The translations under genes were made by a program, and so were the position numbers. Below the pieces are notes generated by a model. That model searched no databases. It worked only from the letters and a program-made list of their open reading frames with translations, and had not been told where the DNA came from. From assembly GCA_021397835.1 (NCBI GenBank), contig JAJFZO010000609.1, positions 1,552,501-1,616,500 of the forward strand: a DNA stretch of 64,000 nucleotides. Reading direction: 5' to 3'. Of the stretch, positions 1 through 12,080 are shown piece by piece (positions within the stretch are counted from its first letter, which is position 1; each line of letters opens with the position of its first letter). Origin of the DNA: Moringa oleifera. Its lineage: Eukaryota > Streptophyta > Magnoliopsida > Brassicales > Moringaceae.

Positions 1-800
1 TTAGAATTTACCATTCAAATTTTAAACATAATAACTCATTTAATTCTATAATGAATTTAATTAATTCTATATTAACTTTTTTCATTTGTATTGATTTAAA
101 TAAAAATAATGGAAAAAATTATATATATATATATATGTATATATAAATATAAGATAAACTTAAGAAGATAAATTATAAGATAAAAATAAGAACTATTGTC
201 AAGTTAAACCTTGTGAAGACCCATCAAGACCTTTTAATTGGTAAGGAGAATTAACTACGTTGAAGAATTTTGTTCTTTTTTGTTTGAAACTTTAATAGTT
301 TATTTGTTGATTAAGCTCCTAATTTGTTTTTTACTTGTTTTTTTAATCTTCCTCTTGGTTTACAAAAACATAACAAACTTTTGTTGTTGTTCTCTGCCTA
401 ATCTACATATGTACTTTATTCATGCTTTTAAGTTTTGTTTTGTTTGCTTACTCATACTAATTTTCTAAATAAAATCTACAACTTTTTTATAGGAAATTTT
501 TCAATAAGTAATCTAACCATATTGACCTCCTAGCCTAGTTTGTTATTTCTTATAGAGGAAATAGGGATTTAAGGTTTGCTTTTTCACAATGTGTATTTTG
601 TAAGTCAAGGTGTTTATGCGCAGTGAAGGAGCCCAACCTCGAGTATTCAAATTGCTAGAAAATAAGGATTGAGAGCTCATGTTTTATGAATCAACTCCAT
701 TTTTCTAACTTGCTACTAAATCCATCAATTATGCACCTTACTGCATCCATAAGGATCATTGAGATCATCCAAATATGGGTTTGAATCTTCTTCAACGTAA
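1..800 (-). repeat. inverted partner of 11,270-12,080
   Basis: This stretch reads on the minus strand as the sequence found on the plus strand at about 11,270-12,080. The match covers the AT-rich repeat start, the 'aaaggtcttgatggg' junction, and the 540-800 block that contains ggatttaaggtttgcttt and ctcgagtattcaaattgcta. The match runs to the left edge, so the copy continues outside the window. Short open frames here are AT-rich chance frames. No gene is seen. Confidence 0.7.
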
Positions 801-851
801 TATGTTTCTCAAAATAAAAATAGAGAGAAAGAGGCGAAAATATCTAGAGAC

Positions 852-950
852 CTGAATTTCAATTATACGTGAAGATGAAGTGTATTTTCGAGCCTCAGCA
901 TCGTCGTAGAATATCTCCAATGAGGTTAACAACTCAGGCTGACTTGACAT
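852..950 (-). pseudogene. displaced copy of Bud23/RID2 exon 1
   Basis: Read on the minus strand, this is an uninterrupted 33-codon exon starting with ATG at 950 and ending in a CAG|GT donor at 852. It matches exon 1 of the Bud23-type methyltransferase at 17,249-17,346 and includes EIFYDDAEARKYTSSSR. Similarity continues about 50 bp into the intron (to about 805) and upstream past 1,030. No downstream Bud23 exon follows, so it is a captured or duplicated gene fragment. Unlike exon 1 of the resident gene it keeps its reading frame. It forms the outer end of the left inverted arm. Confidence 0.8.
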
Positions 951-1057
951 CTCAACTCAGCAGAGTCAAACTGAATCTTTGATGCCAAACACTTTGGGTC
1001 AAAGACTACTCAGAAAGCAAACCTTAAATCCTAACTTCACTGCAAGGACCAACAATA

Positions 1058-2570
1058 TGTTTCAATTTTAAGCAATTACTAAATTTATATTTATCTTTGT
1101 GTCAACTTATAATTTATCCTCTTAAACTTATCTTTTATATATATATATTTTTTTTTTTTCTTTTCAATATATATATTATTTTAATTTTTTATTTAAATCA
1201 ATACAAACTATAAATCAATATAAAATTTAATAAATTATCTATAAAATTAAATAGATTATTAAGTGTAAAATATGAACAGTAAATTCTAATAACTTTATTT
1301 TTAACATGAAATTATTATTAAATTTAAATTTTAAAAATATATTAATAAAAATTATTAAATTAATATAGTTTTAAATTTTAAAATTGTAAAACAGATAATA
1401 AATATATTTATATGTTTTCAAAAAAATATAAAATTAAAATTTTATCATCTTCAAATTCTAAATTTTATTTAAATAAAAATTATTGAAAAACTAAAACTTA
1501 AAAGAAATTACTTATATATTAATATTTGAAATATAAAAATAACTATAATATTGTATATTTGAAATTACACATACATTCCTATATATCACTAAATATAAAT
1601 ATACAATAATATAAATAAAAATCAGTAATATTTATGCCTTGATCATGTAAACAACTAATAGCAACTTTTCAAAAATTTATTATATACATAGAATTTTTAT
1701 GTACAAATTAATGATTATAAGGGTAATTTTTATTTAGGTTTTTAACAGTTAATTTTATAAAAATATTTAAATTAATAATTAGATTATTTTTAATTTTTTA
1801 TTTTATGATGAAGAGAACAAATTTATTTACCAATATGTTATATGTTATAGAAAACACTTATCTTTTCGTTTTATTTATTTTCTTTTACTTTTTTTTCAAC
1901 CATTTGTCTTTTTTTCTTTTTTTTTTCAATTTTATTGTAAATTTTTTATTATAATTTTAATAAATTATTAATTCATAGGTCACCTTTATACAATCAAGCT
2001 TTTATGAAATGAAAGTGTGAATTAATTTAAATTATTTGTTATTTTTTGAACTTATTAAAAACTATTTTAAAATAAGTTTTAAAAATTGGTGATACTTTAT
2101 GAAATCATTTTTCTAAATTTTTAGAAACAAAAAAAACGTGCATAATATGTAACATGTTTTCTATTTGAATTATTTATTTGCATTTTATTATATTTTTACT
2201 TATAAGTATTTATTTATGAGTCATTTTCATTAATACTTTATATGATTTTGTGTAAGAAGTCATTATTGCGTACAACTACATTTATCAAATATTGTTGCTT
2301 TATTCATGGAACTTAACACAAAATTCGTGTAACTTACATATTATGTAAAGTTTTATGTAATTTGATTGTTAAGTGATATTGATTAGTTGTTTCATTAATT
2401 TGATTTTGAATTTTAGTAAATGATAGCACCTAATTAAACGAGTTATGAAGATCTTAGAAGATGTAGATAGACGATAAAATCATTGAAATTCTTATTAAAT
2501 AGATTAAAAATCATATATAAAATGAATATGTCAAATTTTTAACTTTTTAAAACTGGTTGTGAAGAAAGTA
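1058..2570 (+). repeat. AT-rich dispersed repeat, copy A
   Basis: One copy of an unclassified repeat. Conserved landmarks in order: 'cttataatttatcctctta' near the start, 'tgaattctaataacttta', 'cacatacat..tatatcact', 'tttatgccttgatcat', 'gcatttgtct', 'caatcaagcttttat', 'tgtgtaacttacata', and 'gaagatcttagaagatgta' near the end. No coding capacity and no clear TG..CA ends. It may be a long terminal repeat or a non-autonomous DNA element; the class is open. Confidence 0.65.
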
Positions 2571-3228
2571 AAGAGATAAAAAGGGTTTATCGACAACTAA
2601 TGTCATTGGAGACTTATAGAAGTGGTGGCAACCTTATGACTCCTGTTTGTTTTTCAGGGGAGAGTTTAACCCTACCTTGGGGTTAAGGAAGACAAAATGA
2701 AATCTTTCTTTTTTTTAATAACTTTTTAATATCAAAATATTGATCTTAATATTTCTTATATATTAATAATATAGAGATATTTTTGTATAAAAAATTAATG
2801 AAATAATAAAAATAAATTAAATAAAAAATTATTTTTACAAAACTTCTTATCAGAAAGGTAAAAAAATTCTATTATTATTATTAGTACTTAAATTTCAATA
2901 ACTACATTATTAAATCAATTAGGTTATTCTGTTTTAATTATGTTTATGCATTAATTTTTTATTTTATGTACATAATTTGTAATATAAATCCATCTAAAAC
3001 TCAAAGTAAGAATAGTAAAAATTTATAAGATTATAAATATGATTAAATTAACATATGATCGATTGTCAAATAAAAACGCATGAATGAAATAATTGTCAAA
3101 TTAATAATTATTTAATATTGACCACATTTAAAATTTTTAAAAATGATTTGTGAAATATCAAAACTCAAATATTCTATCAATTTTTTTAATTTATAAATTT
3201 AAAATATTTCAATGCGGCAACAATAGCT
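2571..3228. other. spacer between repeat copies A and B
   Basis: About 650 bp with no gene. It holds a slightly less AT-rich block (gtggcaaccttatgactcc, ggttaaggaagacaaaatga). An inverted, diverged copy lies at about 14,420-15,070, so it belongs to the inverted arm. If copies A and B were long terminal repeats this would be the internal region, but I see no primer-binding site. Confidence 0.5.
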
Positions 3229-4625
3229 TTAATTTTAAATAATTACAAAATTTAAATTTATCTTTATGTCCACTTATAATTTATCTCTTAAACCTTTTAT
3301 ATATATACATTTATTTTATCTTTTATTTTTATTTAAATTAATATAAATTAAAGAAAGTTACATAAAATTAATTGAATTCGCTGTAGAATTATATGGATTG
3401 TTAAGTTCAAAATTTAAATGGTGAATTCTAGTGACTTTATAATTTTATCATCAAACTATAATTAAATTAAAATTTTAAAATATATAAATAAAGATTATCA
3501 AATTAATATAAATTTTTAATTTTAAAATTTTAAAATAAATAATAAATTTATTTATATGTTTTAAAAAAATTATAAAATTAAAATTCATCAACTTAAAATT
3601 TTAAAATTAATTTAAACAAAAATAATTAACAAACTAAAACTTAGAATTGAATCACTTGTGGGTAAAGTTAGTAATATTTGTTCCTTGGTCATATAAAGAG
3701 CTAATACCAATGTTTTAAAATTTTATCTTATACATGGAAGTTTGGGGTGCAAGTTAGTGATTTTAAGGATAATTTCTATTTAGCTTTTTTAACAATCAAT
3801 TTTATGAAAATATTTAAAATTAATACATTGATTGCTCTTAATTTTTTCATATGATGATAAAAAAATTATTTATGGGTATGTCATGCGTTTTAAAAACACT
3901 TATCTCTTTATTATTTTTATTTTTTCTCACTTTCTTTTTGCAAGCATTTGTCTCTTTCTCATTTCTTTTCAATTTTACTCCAAATTTTTTTATTGTTAAT
4001 TGTAATTTTGGTAGATTATTAATTCACATTTCATTTTATACAATCAAGCTTTTATAAAAGAAAAATGTAAATTATTTCAAAGTATTTGTTACTTTTTAAA
4101 GTTATCACAAACTATTTGAAAAATAAGTTTTAAAATTTGATGATACTATATTAAATCATTTTCAAGATTTTTCTAGATTTTAAACACAAAAAATTTCCAT
4201 AATCTATATCATGTTTTTCTATTTGATTTATTTATTTGCATTTTGTGATATTTTTATTTACAAGTATTTATTTATGAGTTATTTTCATCAATACTTTGTA
4301 TGATTTTATGTTAGAAATCCTTGTGTGTGCAGTTATATTTGTCAAGTGTTTTTACTTTACCAATGTAAGTTTTATAAAATTCGTGTGACTTACATATTTT
4401 GTAAGGTTTCATGTAATTTTGTTACAAATTAATATTGATTAGTTGCTTTGTTAAATTAAACTTTAATTTCAGTAGATGATAGCATTAAGCAAACTAGTTA
4501 TGAAGATTTTAGAAGATGTAGATAAATGATAAAATCATCGAAATTCCTATTAAGTAAATTAGAGATCATATGCATTATGAATATTTCAAGTTTTTTTGAA
4601 AAAAATTTTAAAACTGATTATAAAG
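3229..4625 (+). repeat. AT-rich dispersed repeat, copy B
   Basis: Second plus-strand copy of the same family as 1,058-2,570, with the same landmarks in order. It carries an uninterrupted 'caatcaagcttttat' segment and a gataaaaaaattatttatggg stretch that corresponds to the empty site of the MITE found in copy C. Small open frames inside are hydrophobic translations of T-rich DNA and are not genes. Confidence 0.65.
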
Positions 4626-5279
4626 AAATTCACTTGAATTTTAAAATTGATTTCTTAAAAAAATGTCTCAAAAAAAAGATGAGTGAAATTTTAATTCTGA
4701 AGAATATAAATGTTTAACTCTTATTTCACTTTTAATTCTTGAAATTACTTTTATGAGGGAGAATGTAAAGATCTCCTTCTTACTCAAACTTTAACTCTAG
4801 AATATTTTTTTTTATGAAGAATATGAAGTTTTCACTCTTATTCAACCCTTAATCCTCAAAATATTTTTTTAAAAAAAATTTATGCAAATAAAATGGTATG
4901 TTGATACGGATAGCCATATTATGCAAAATATACAAATAATTTCGACATCTCATAATCTTACAACAAGTGAATAATTAATACTTAATATTTATATTTAGAC
5001 CTTAAACTTAATTTTTATAATTTTATTAATTAAAAATAAAAATAAATTAAAAGCTATATGAACAAAATATTTTAGAAAATACAAAGATTCATCTCTTAAA
5101 ATTTTCTTATTATTTCAAAAAAAGTAATATTTTTTTAAAAAACATATGATCTTTATATTTTAAAATAATAAAAACTTTTCCAGATTTTTCATACTCTCAA
5201 CATGTATAACTTAAAGATATATATTTTATTTCTTAAAAATAATAATTTTATGTTAAAAAATATTTTTTTTTTCTTTAAT
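4626..5279. other. AT-rich gene-free stretch
   Basis: No gene, RNA gene or clear element. Contains a loose repeat of about 70 bp around 4,720-4,870 (units with 'aactcttatt' and 'tttatgagg/tttatgaag'). Confidence 0.4.
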
Positions 5280-5670
5280 TTTGTGGTGCCTTTAATTTTT
5301 TTACTTTTTTTTAATCTTTTGACTTTTTTTTTGGTTTTTATTATGTTTTACTTTCCTTTTCTTCTTTTTCTTTTTGTCTTTTCTCCTTTTTTTATTTTTT
5401 TAATTTAATTGTTATTTTTTAAAAACAAACATATTTATATATCTATATTTACATTTTTATTAATATATGTATATATATTTATATTGCATTAATGTGGTGT
5501 TTTTAATTTTGTTTTTGTTTTCATTTTTGTTTTTGTTATTTTTACTTTCCTTTTCTTTTTTTGTCTTTTTATTTATTTTTTAATTTAATTGTTATTATTT
5601 TAAATATATATTTATATATCTATATTTTTATTTTTATTAATATATATATATTTATATTTATATATCAAGA
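5280..5670. repeat. tandem duplication, about 200 bp x 2
   Basis: Two consecutive T-rich units beginning 'tgtggtg..tttaattttt' at about 5,282 and 5,493. Each ends in an AT ladder with 'atatttatatatctatat' and 'tttattaatatat'. Low complexity; no coding potential. Confidence 0.5.
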
Positions 5671-5905
5671 TAAAATAAGGTGTCTAGATATATGTATATA
5701 TCACTAAATCTAAAATGTAAAATCATATAGATAAAAATTAGTAACTTTTATGCCTTGGTCATATAAATAGCTAATACCAACGTTAAAAATTATTGATTTT
5801 ATGGGTATTTTTATTTAGCTTTTTTAACAACCAATTTTATAAAAATAATTAAAATTAATAACTTGATTGTTTTTATTTTATTTTATTTTATGCTAAAAAA
5901 ATTTA

Positions 5906-6447
5906 GAGTAAATGTCATTTAAAACCTTAAATTTTACCCTCTCTCTCCAATCAAACCTTTACTTTTAAAAAGTATTCAAACAAGCCTTAGTATTTTAATT
6001 TTGTTAAAATTGAACCTCGTTGAAAAATTTAAATATTAAAAATATTCAAATTAGAGAGATTTTACAACGAATTTTGACTTATAATTTTTTATGGATGTAA
6101 TAAAATATTGAAGCTATCATTATAAAAAAATTCAAAAATTTTTAAGTACTAAAAATATTTTTCTTAAAAAATATACCATCAAAAATTTAAAAAATTCATA
6201 AAAAATAGTGAATTAGTTAAAAAAATTTTCAAATTTGAGGAATAACATCAAAATAAAGTGTCAAATCTATTTGATAAGTTTTTAGTCATTTTTGACAAGG
6301 AAAAGCTTATTAATTTTTTATAATTATTTTGAGTCAGGTTTAATTTGGACAAAATCAATAAATTAGGGTCTGTTTGGATACATTTTGAAAGTCAATGTTT
6401 GATTGGAGAGAGAGCGTTAAACTCAAGGTTTTAAATGATATTTACCC
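5906..6447. mobile_element. MULE-type MITE, copy 1
   Basis: The two ends are inverted copies of each other over roughly 110 bp. Left end starts GAGTAAATGTCATTTAAAAC; right end, reverse complemented, starts GGGTAAATATCATTTAAAAC. Both contain TCTCTCTCCAATCAAAC. The element is flanked by the 9-bp direct repeat AAAAATTTA (5,897-5,905 and 6,448-6,456). The matching site in repeat copy B lacks the insertion. Long inverted ends plus a 9-bp target duplication fit a non-autonomous Mutator-like element. Confidence 0.85.
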
Positions 6448-6711
6448 AAAAATTTATTTACGGATACATCATATGTTTCAAAGAACACTTATCTCTTTGT
6501 TGTCTTTATTTTTTCTTAACTCTCTTTTTGTAAGCATTTGTCTCTTTTTCATTTTATTTCAATTTTACTTTAATTTTTCATTATTAATTATAATTTTGGT
6601 AGATTATTAATTCACAATTCATCTTTTCACAGTCAAGCTTTTACAAAATTAAAATGTAAATTACTCAAAGTATTTGTTATTTTTTGAAGTTATCAAAAAT
6701 TATTTGGAAAA

Positions 6712-6983
6712 TAGGTTTTAAAATTTGTGATACTGTATAAAATCATTTTGAAGATTTTTCTAGATTTTAAACAACAAAAACTTGCATAATGTGTAATATG
6801 TTTTCTATTTGAGTTACTTATTTATATTTTGTGATACTTTTACCTAATAGGTTTTAAAATTTGTGATACTGTATAAAATCATTTTGAAGATTTTTCTAGA
6901 TTTTAAACAACAAAAACTTGCATAATGTGTAATATGTTTTCTATTTGAGTTACTTATTTATATTTTGTGATACTTTTACCTAG
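6712..6983. repeat. 136-bp perfect tandem duplication
   Basis: Two adjacent units of 136 bp, 6,712-6,847 and 6,848-6,983, each starting taggttttaaaatttgtgat and ending tttgtgatacttttaccta. By eye they are identical, while the surrounding repeat copies are diverged, so the duplication is young or an assembly artefact. Confidence 0.8.
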
Positions 6984-7489
6984 GAATATTTATTTATGAT
7001 TCATTTTTCATGAATGCTTTATGTGATTTTGTGTGAAAAGTCATTGTTGTGTACGGTTACATTTATCAAGTGTTGTTACTTTACCTATGTAAGTTACATA
7101 AAATTTGTGTAACTTACATATTATGCAAGGTTCCATGTAATTTTGTTGTTAAGTGATCTTGATTAGTTGTTTTGTTAAATTAATTTTAATTTTGGTAAAC
7201 GATAGCACCAAACAAACTAGTTATGGAGATCTCAGAAGATATAAATAGACAATGAAATAGTCAAAATTCTTATAAAATAAATTAAAGACCATATACAAAA
7301 TGACTATATCGAGTTTTTAATTTTTTAAAACTTAATGAAATAACAAAGAATACTACTATAATTAATTTTAAATTTTGTTTGGTTTGCATTCAAAAACTTT
7401 ACAATGAGAAAACTAAAGAAAAAAATATAATGTGTTGCTTTAAAATGACGAAAGTATTAATTAAAACTTAGTTAAAATCGAATAGAGAT

Positions 7490-8080
7490 TCTCTAAAGCA
7501 AAGCATGTTAATCAAAAAAAAAAAAAAATCATCCAAAATTTAGCTAAAAGTTACCCAACACTTTGAGAAAACTTACACTAACACTTTAACTAAACTTATA
7601 CGAATAAATTGAAATAAGTTGCACAAACTCTCAATAAAATCTACAGGAGCACTTAACAAAAGCTACATTGGACATTAATAAAAAATATTACACAACCAAA
7701 ATTTTAGTGCAACATTTAATATGCTCGTACAACTTTTGTTAAGTGTTCATGTAACTTTTCTTAATCTGTTAATGCAACTTTAATTAAAATGTCCATATAA
7801 CTTTTACTTAAGTTTTGAGAGGATATTTTCTCAATTTACGTTTACATTTTTTGCTCTAAAAATTATTTTCTCTATTTTGGCAAAATTTTGTTAATATCTT
7901 TCTCATTTAAGTCAATTCATCTTTATTCTTTCATGTAACTTCTTGTATTTAATTTTCGTGTAATATTTGTTCAAGTTTCTATGTAGTAACTTTTAATGTG
8001 TTCATGTAACTTTTATTATTCATGTAACAATTTTTGATTTGTCTGTGTAACTTTTGTTAAGGTATTTTTATCACAATGAG
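7490..8080. repeat. cluster of 'tgtaacttttgttaag' motifs
   Basis: A short motif close to 'catgtaacttttgttaa' recurs many times, on the minus strand in the left half and on the plus strand in the right half, so the stretch is roughly self-complementary about 7,700. The same motif occurs in the AT-rich repeat family. Possibly a foldback element; edges and target duplications are not clear. Confidence 0.35.
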
Positions 8081-11000
8081 TTTTGAAAATGACATCAAAA
8101 TGAAAAATTAATTAGTTAAAAAAATTCGTTTGGTTAATTTATTTTTACGTATAAGAAAATAATATTCAGTCGCCACCAATCTTGCATATAAATGATAGGC
8201 CATCAAAGTTTTTGTTTTTGAAAATTTAAAAGAAAAACAAAAATAAAAGAGAAAAAGCGAATAAAAATTTATTTTTCAAAAAAATGAGTTTAGGAGTGAT
8301 CATGTGTGAAGAAAGATTAGCATTCTTACAACGTCCAAAATTAATATCGAATAAATATGATTATTTTTTAGAATTTAAAAGAAAAATAAGATTCACTATT
8401 TATTCTTTATTTAAAATTGATGTATACATGTATGCAAGCATATTTTAGAGAGATACAAGAACTTCACTATCATCTCATTCCACAAATAATTGCAAATATT
8501 TTTGAATAATAGAAAAGTTGTGCCATCATTTAACTATCCATCCTTAAATTAAGAGAAAATATTATGCTATAGTATTTTAGGGAGTATGTGGACTTCACCA
8601 TTTTCCTTTTTCATGTATTATTAAAAGTATTTTTAGAAAAAAAGAAATTTCATCATCGTTCATCTTCTAACTATTAAAAACAAAATAATGAATGATAATA
8701 TGTTAAATGAATGATAAATGATATTCTTATATATATACTCGTTTCTTTAGGCATTCAATAGTAGTCTTCATTTGTGATTATTAAAAGAAAATGAGACAAC
8801 TTGGCCATAACAATTCCAAACACTATTAAAAATAATAAAATTATCAAACAGCATGATAATCCTAAATCAATTGAATTTAACATCTAAAATCAATTATCGA
8901 ACCTGATAAAAAAGTCTACTAACTATTGGACTTTTTCATTTTCATTTTTTTTTCACTTGAATCATGTAAACTATTTCTGGACCAAATTGAAAACTCATGT
9001 TGCCATTCTATTTCAATTTATACATTCTACTTACTTTCATCACATGTTTGCACTATGACACATCATGACATCACCAACTTTAGACATCTCATATTATTGC
9101 ACATAGATGTCACATTTATTTACTTGTACACTTATTTTCACATGCACACAACACTCACAGCACTTTAATTTAAACAATGTTTTTACAAACATTAGTTTTG
9201 CATTTGTCTTTTCTTGTTCTATTATACACTGTATATGAGCACGCTTATTTACACACATAGTAGTTGGTTTATAGAGAATTGACTACTTATTCACTCAATT
9301 GAATAATTGAAAACGTACTTCTTCTTACTTATCGTGATAATGATATCATAGTTTAATATTATCACTTCACGATATTCACACTCAATCTTTTTCTTTTGAT
9401 CTTTATTCTAATTGAGAAAAATTAAGAAGAAACCAAAGAATATGCATAACAAATAGGCAATCAATGAAACCTACCATCTCATACCTTTATAATATCGAGA
9501 GTATGTACTTTGAGTGAGGACTAATGCTTGATTCTAAAGAGATATTCTAATTTTCAAACTCAGGGACAAGTGATTTTTGGATTTTCATAAACTCCAATCA
9601 ATTTGCAAATCGCGAAAAAAGATAGGAAAATGAGGGAGAGAAAGGGACAAAAGCAAGAAAAAATGTGTTCTTTAATTGGAAGAAAGAATGAATGAATTCT
9701 CCATTTTTTTAATTATTGTTCTGGATGGAGAGAAAATATGGATAAATTTGTCTTTGAGTGAACGAAGAAATTAACTACTTCTTTTCTCTTGTCAGGTGAA
9801 GAAAAAAAATCAAAATCTACTTTTGTATTTTCTTCAAAAAGAAGAAAATGATATATTTAGAAAAGAAAAGAATATGTTTTCATGATAGCTCTTTGAGTTT
9901 TAACAAAACTATAACTAATTAAATTTTGATAAAATTTTGTGTGAATATCATTAGAAATCAAAATAAAGACTCAAAAAATTAAGAACATAAATACACCTTT
10001 ACTGACTATGAGTTTATTTATTACTATAAGTCTAATGCAATCCACCATCTTCCAATTCTACATGTCACTTCAAATCAAAGAAGTGTATATCAAATGGTCA
10101 GAAAACAAAATTAATATTAATCATTCTTCACTATATAAAGCTTGATCATGATGAAAACACACCTTTAAATTTTTTATCAAACCAAAAATTCTTGACCTGA
10201 ACAATCTCAATTCAAATTTATTAACACATTAAATGAATATAAAAAATTTATAATGAGAGATAGAAGACTTATCTGATTGCACCAATCATTGGATATCAAG
10301 TTTAGAGTTCTGGAATCTACAAAGTCAGTGAAGTGCAAAAGCAAGATGCCACGCAAAGGAATCCAAAGAAATAGAAAAATGGAGAAATAATCTGTGAATG
10401 AAAGAATTTGTCAGTGAGTCTTTGCTTTGGCGAGGCAATGAAGTATCTATACGTTCACTTTGTTTTTCAATGAGAAAAGGAAGTGTAGCGAAGGAAATTT
10501 TATTACTATGATAAGAGAGAGTCTTTTTGGAGTTTATGATTGGAAAAAAAAAATAAGTGTCCTCCTTGCTGTAAGACTCCAACCCATCTTTTATCTGAGG
10601 AGAGCGACTCAGTTTGTTAAGAATCCTAAAAAATACAAGAGGTAATTTAAAAAAGTGAAAAAAATACTTTTTTCATTTTTATCTTATGCACATGATAGCT
10701 TGAAAGGTTACTAGCAATAGAAGATGCAATCCTAAACCAATTTCATTTCTCCCAAGGTTTACATAGACGAACATGTTATAATATGCACGTTTATTTGTCT
10801 TTTGACTCATTTCATTTGCTACTTCATGCAATACCTTAAATGTGTCATTGGAATCAATATTCTCAAGCAAATACTATTCATTATCCATTTCATCTTGCAC
10901 TGATGATTTAAATGCTTCATTGATCTCACTATTTATTTAAAGATACTACTCTTTTTTCATTTTGTATGCACTTTAGAGGATGACACAGCATTTTCATGAT

Positions 11001-11269
11001 TCACGACTACCATCATATTTTCAAAGGTAGTATTGTTTAACGATTCATCACGTTAAACCACTAAACTCTCCATGCATTTACAAAGCGAACCTGACATAAA
11101 CAATAGTTTAATAAAAATGAAATTGGTTGTCAAATGAAAAATGTTACTTTGTTATTCTTCAACCAATATAATAACCCTATATTTAATACCTATCATCATC
11201 TCACAAAAAATTCTAAAAATATTTTCATGTTGAAGTTTAATGGCAGTTGGTATAAAATGCTTATAGTTA
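8081..11269. other. gene-free spacer
   Basis: No convincing coding region, RNA gene or element. Open frames at 8,926-9,168, 10,325-10,582, 10,460-10,645 and 10,679-10,870 are short, lack recognisable domains and overlap on opposite strands. This is the non-repeated core of the spacer between the inverted arms. Confidence 0.45.
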
Positions 11270-12080
11270 ACCTGAAAACATATTGCGTCGAAGAAGATTC
11301 AAACACATATTTGGATGATCTCAATGATCCTTGTGGATGTAGTGAGGTGTAGAATTGATGAATTTAGTAGCAAGTTAGAAGAATGGAGTTGAGTCATAAA
11401 ACATGAGCTCTCGATCCTTGTTTCTAGCAATTTGAATACTCGAGGTTGGGCTCTTTCACTATGCATAAACACTTTGGCTTAAAAAATACACACTGTGAGA
11501 AAGCAAACCTTAAATCCTTATTTCCTCTATAAGAAACAACAAACTAGGCTAGGAGGTCGATATGATTAGATTACTTATTGAAAAATTTTCTATAAAAAAA
11601 GTTGCAGATTTTATTTGAAAAATTAGCATGAGTAAGCAAACAAAACAAAACTTAAAAGCATGAATAAAGTACATATGTAGATTAGGCTGAGAATAATAAC
11701 AAAAGCATGTTACATTTTTGTAAACCAAGAGAAAGATTGAAAAAAACAAGTAAGAAACAAATTAGGAGCTTAATCAACAAATAAACTATTAAAGCTTCAA
11801 ACAAAAAAAAAAAAAATTCTTCAACATAGTTAATTCTCCTTACCAATTAAAAGGTCTTGATGGGTCCTTACAAGGATTAAATTAACAATAATTCTTATTT
11901 TCAGTTTATAATTTATCCTCTTAAGGTTATCTTATATATATATATATATTATTTTTATCCTTTATTTTTATTTAAATCAATACAAATGAAAAAAGTTAAT
12001 ATAGAATTAATTAAATTTATTATAGAATTAAATGAATTATTATGTTTAAAATTTGAATGGTAAATTCTAATAACTTTATA
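11270..12080 (+). repeat. inverted partner of 1-800
   Basis: Reverse complement of the left edge of the window, diverged by point changes and small indels. It contains ggttgggctctttcactatg, agcaaaccttaaatcctta and the junction aaaggtcttgatgggtcctt, then continues into repeat copy D. Confidence 0.7.

Larger units (their letters stand above)
805..4275. repeat. left arm of a large inverted repeat
   Basis: Going right from the exon-1 copy, the order is AT-rich repeat copy A, a spacer of about 650 bp, then copy B. The same order appears inverted at 13,310-17,400. Landmarks that match in reverse complement: the block around 2,590-2,700 with 14,950-15,060, the block around 3,060-3,240 with 14,400-14,590, and exon 1 itself. 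The arms differ by many substitutions and indels, so this is not a recent or perfect palindrome. Confidence 0.75.
5685..7338 (+). repeat. AT-rich dispersed repeat, copy C (5' truncated)
   Basis: Third plus-strand copy of the family. It starts at the internal 'tatatcactaaatctaaaatg' landmark, so the first third is missing. It is interrupted by a 542-bp MITE (5,906-6,447) and by a 136-bp tandem duplication (6,712-6,983). Confidence 0.6.

Noticed and set aside
238..468. 76-codon hydrophobic open frame
   Set aside because: T-rich DNA in a repeat; begins with TTG, no domain; its inverted twin at 11,549-11,749 shows it is repeat sequence.
5202..5408. 68-codon Phe/Leu-rich frame
   Set aside because: Translation of poly-T low-complexity DNA.
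10325..10582. Minus-strand 85-codon frame
   Set aside because: No domain, overlapped by a plus-strand frame of similar length, no splice or codon support.
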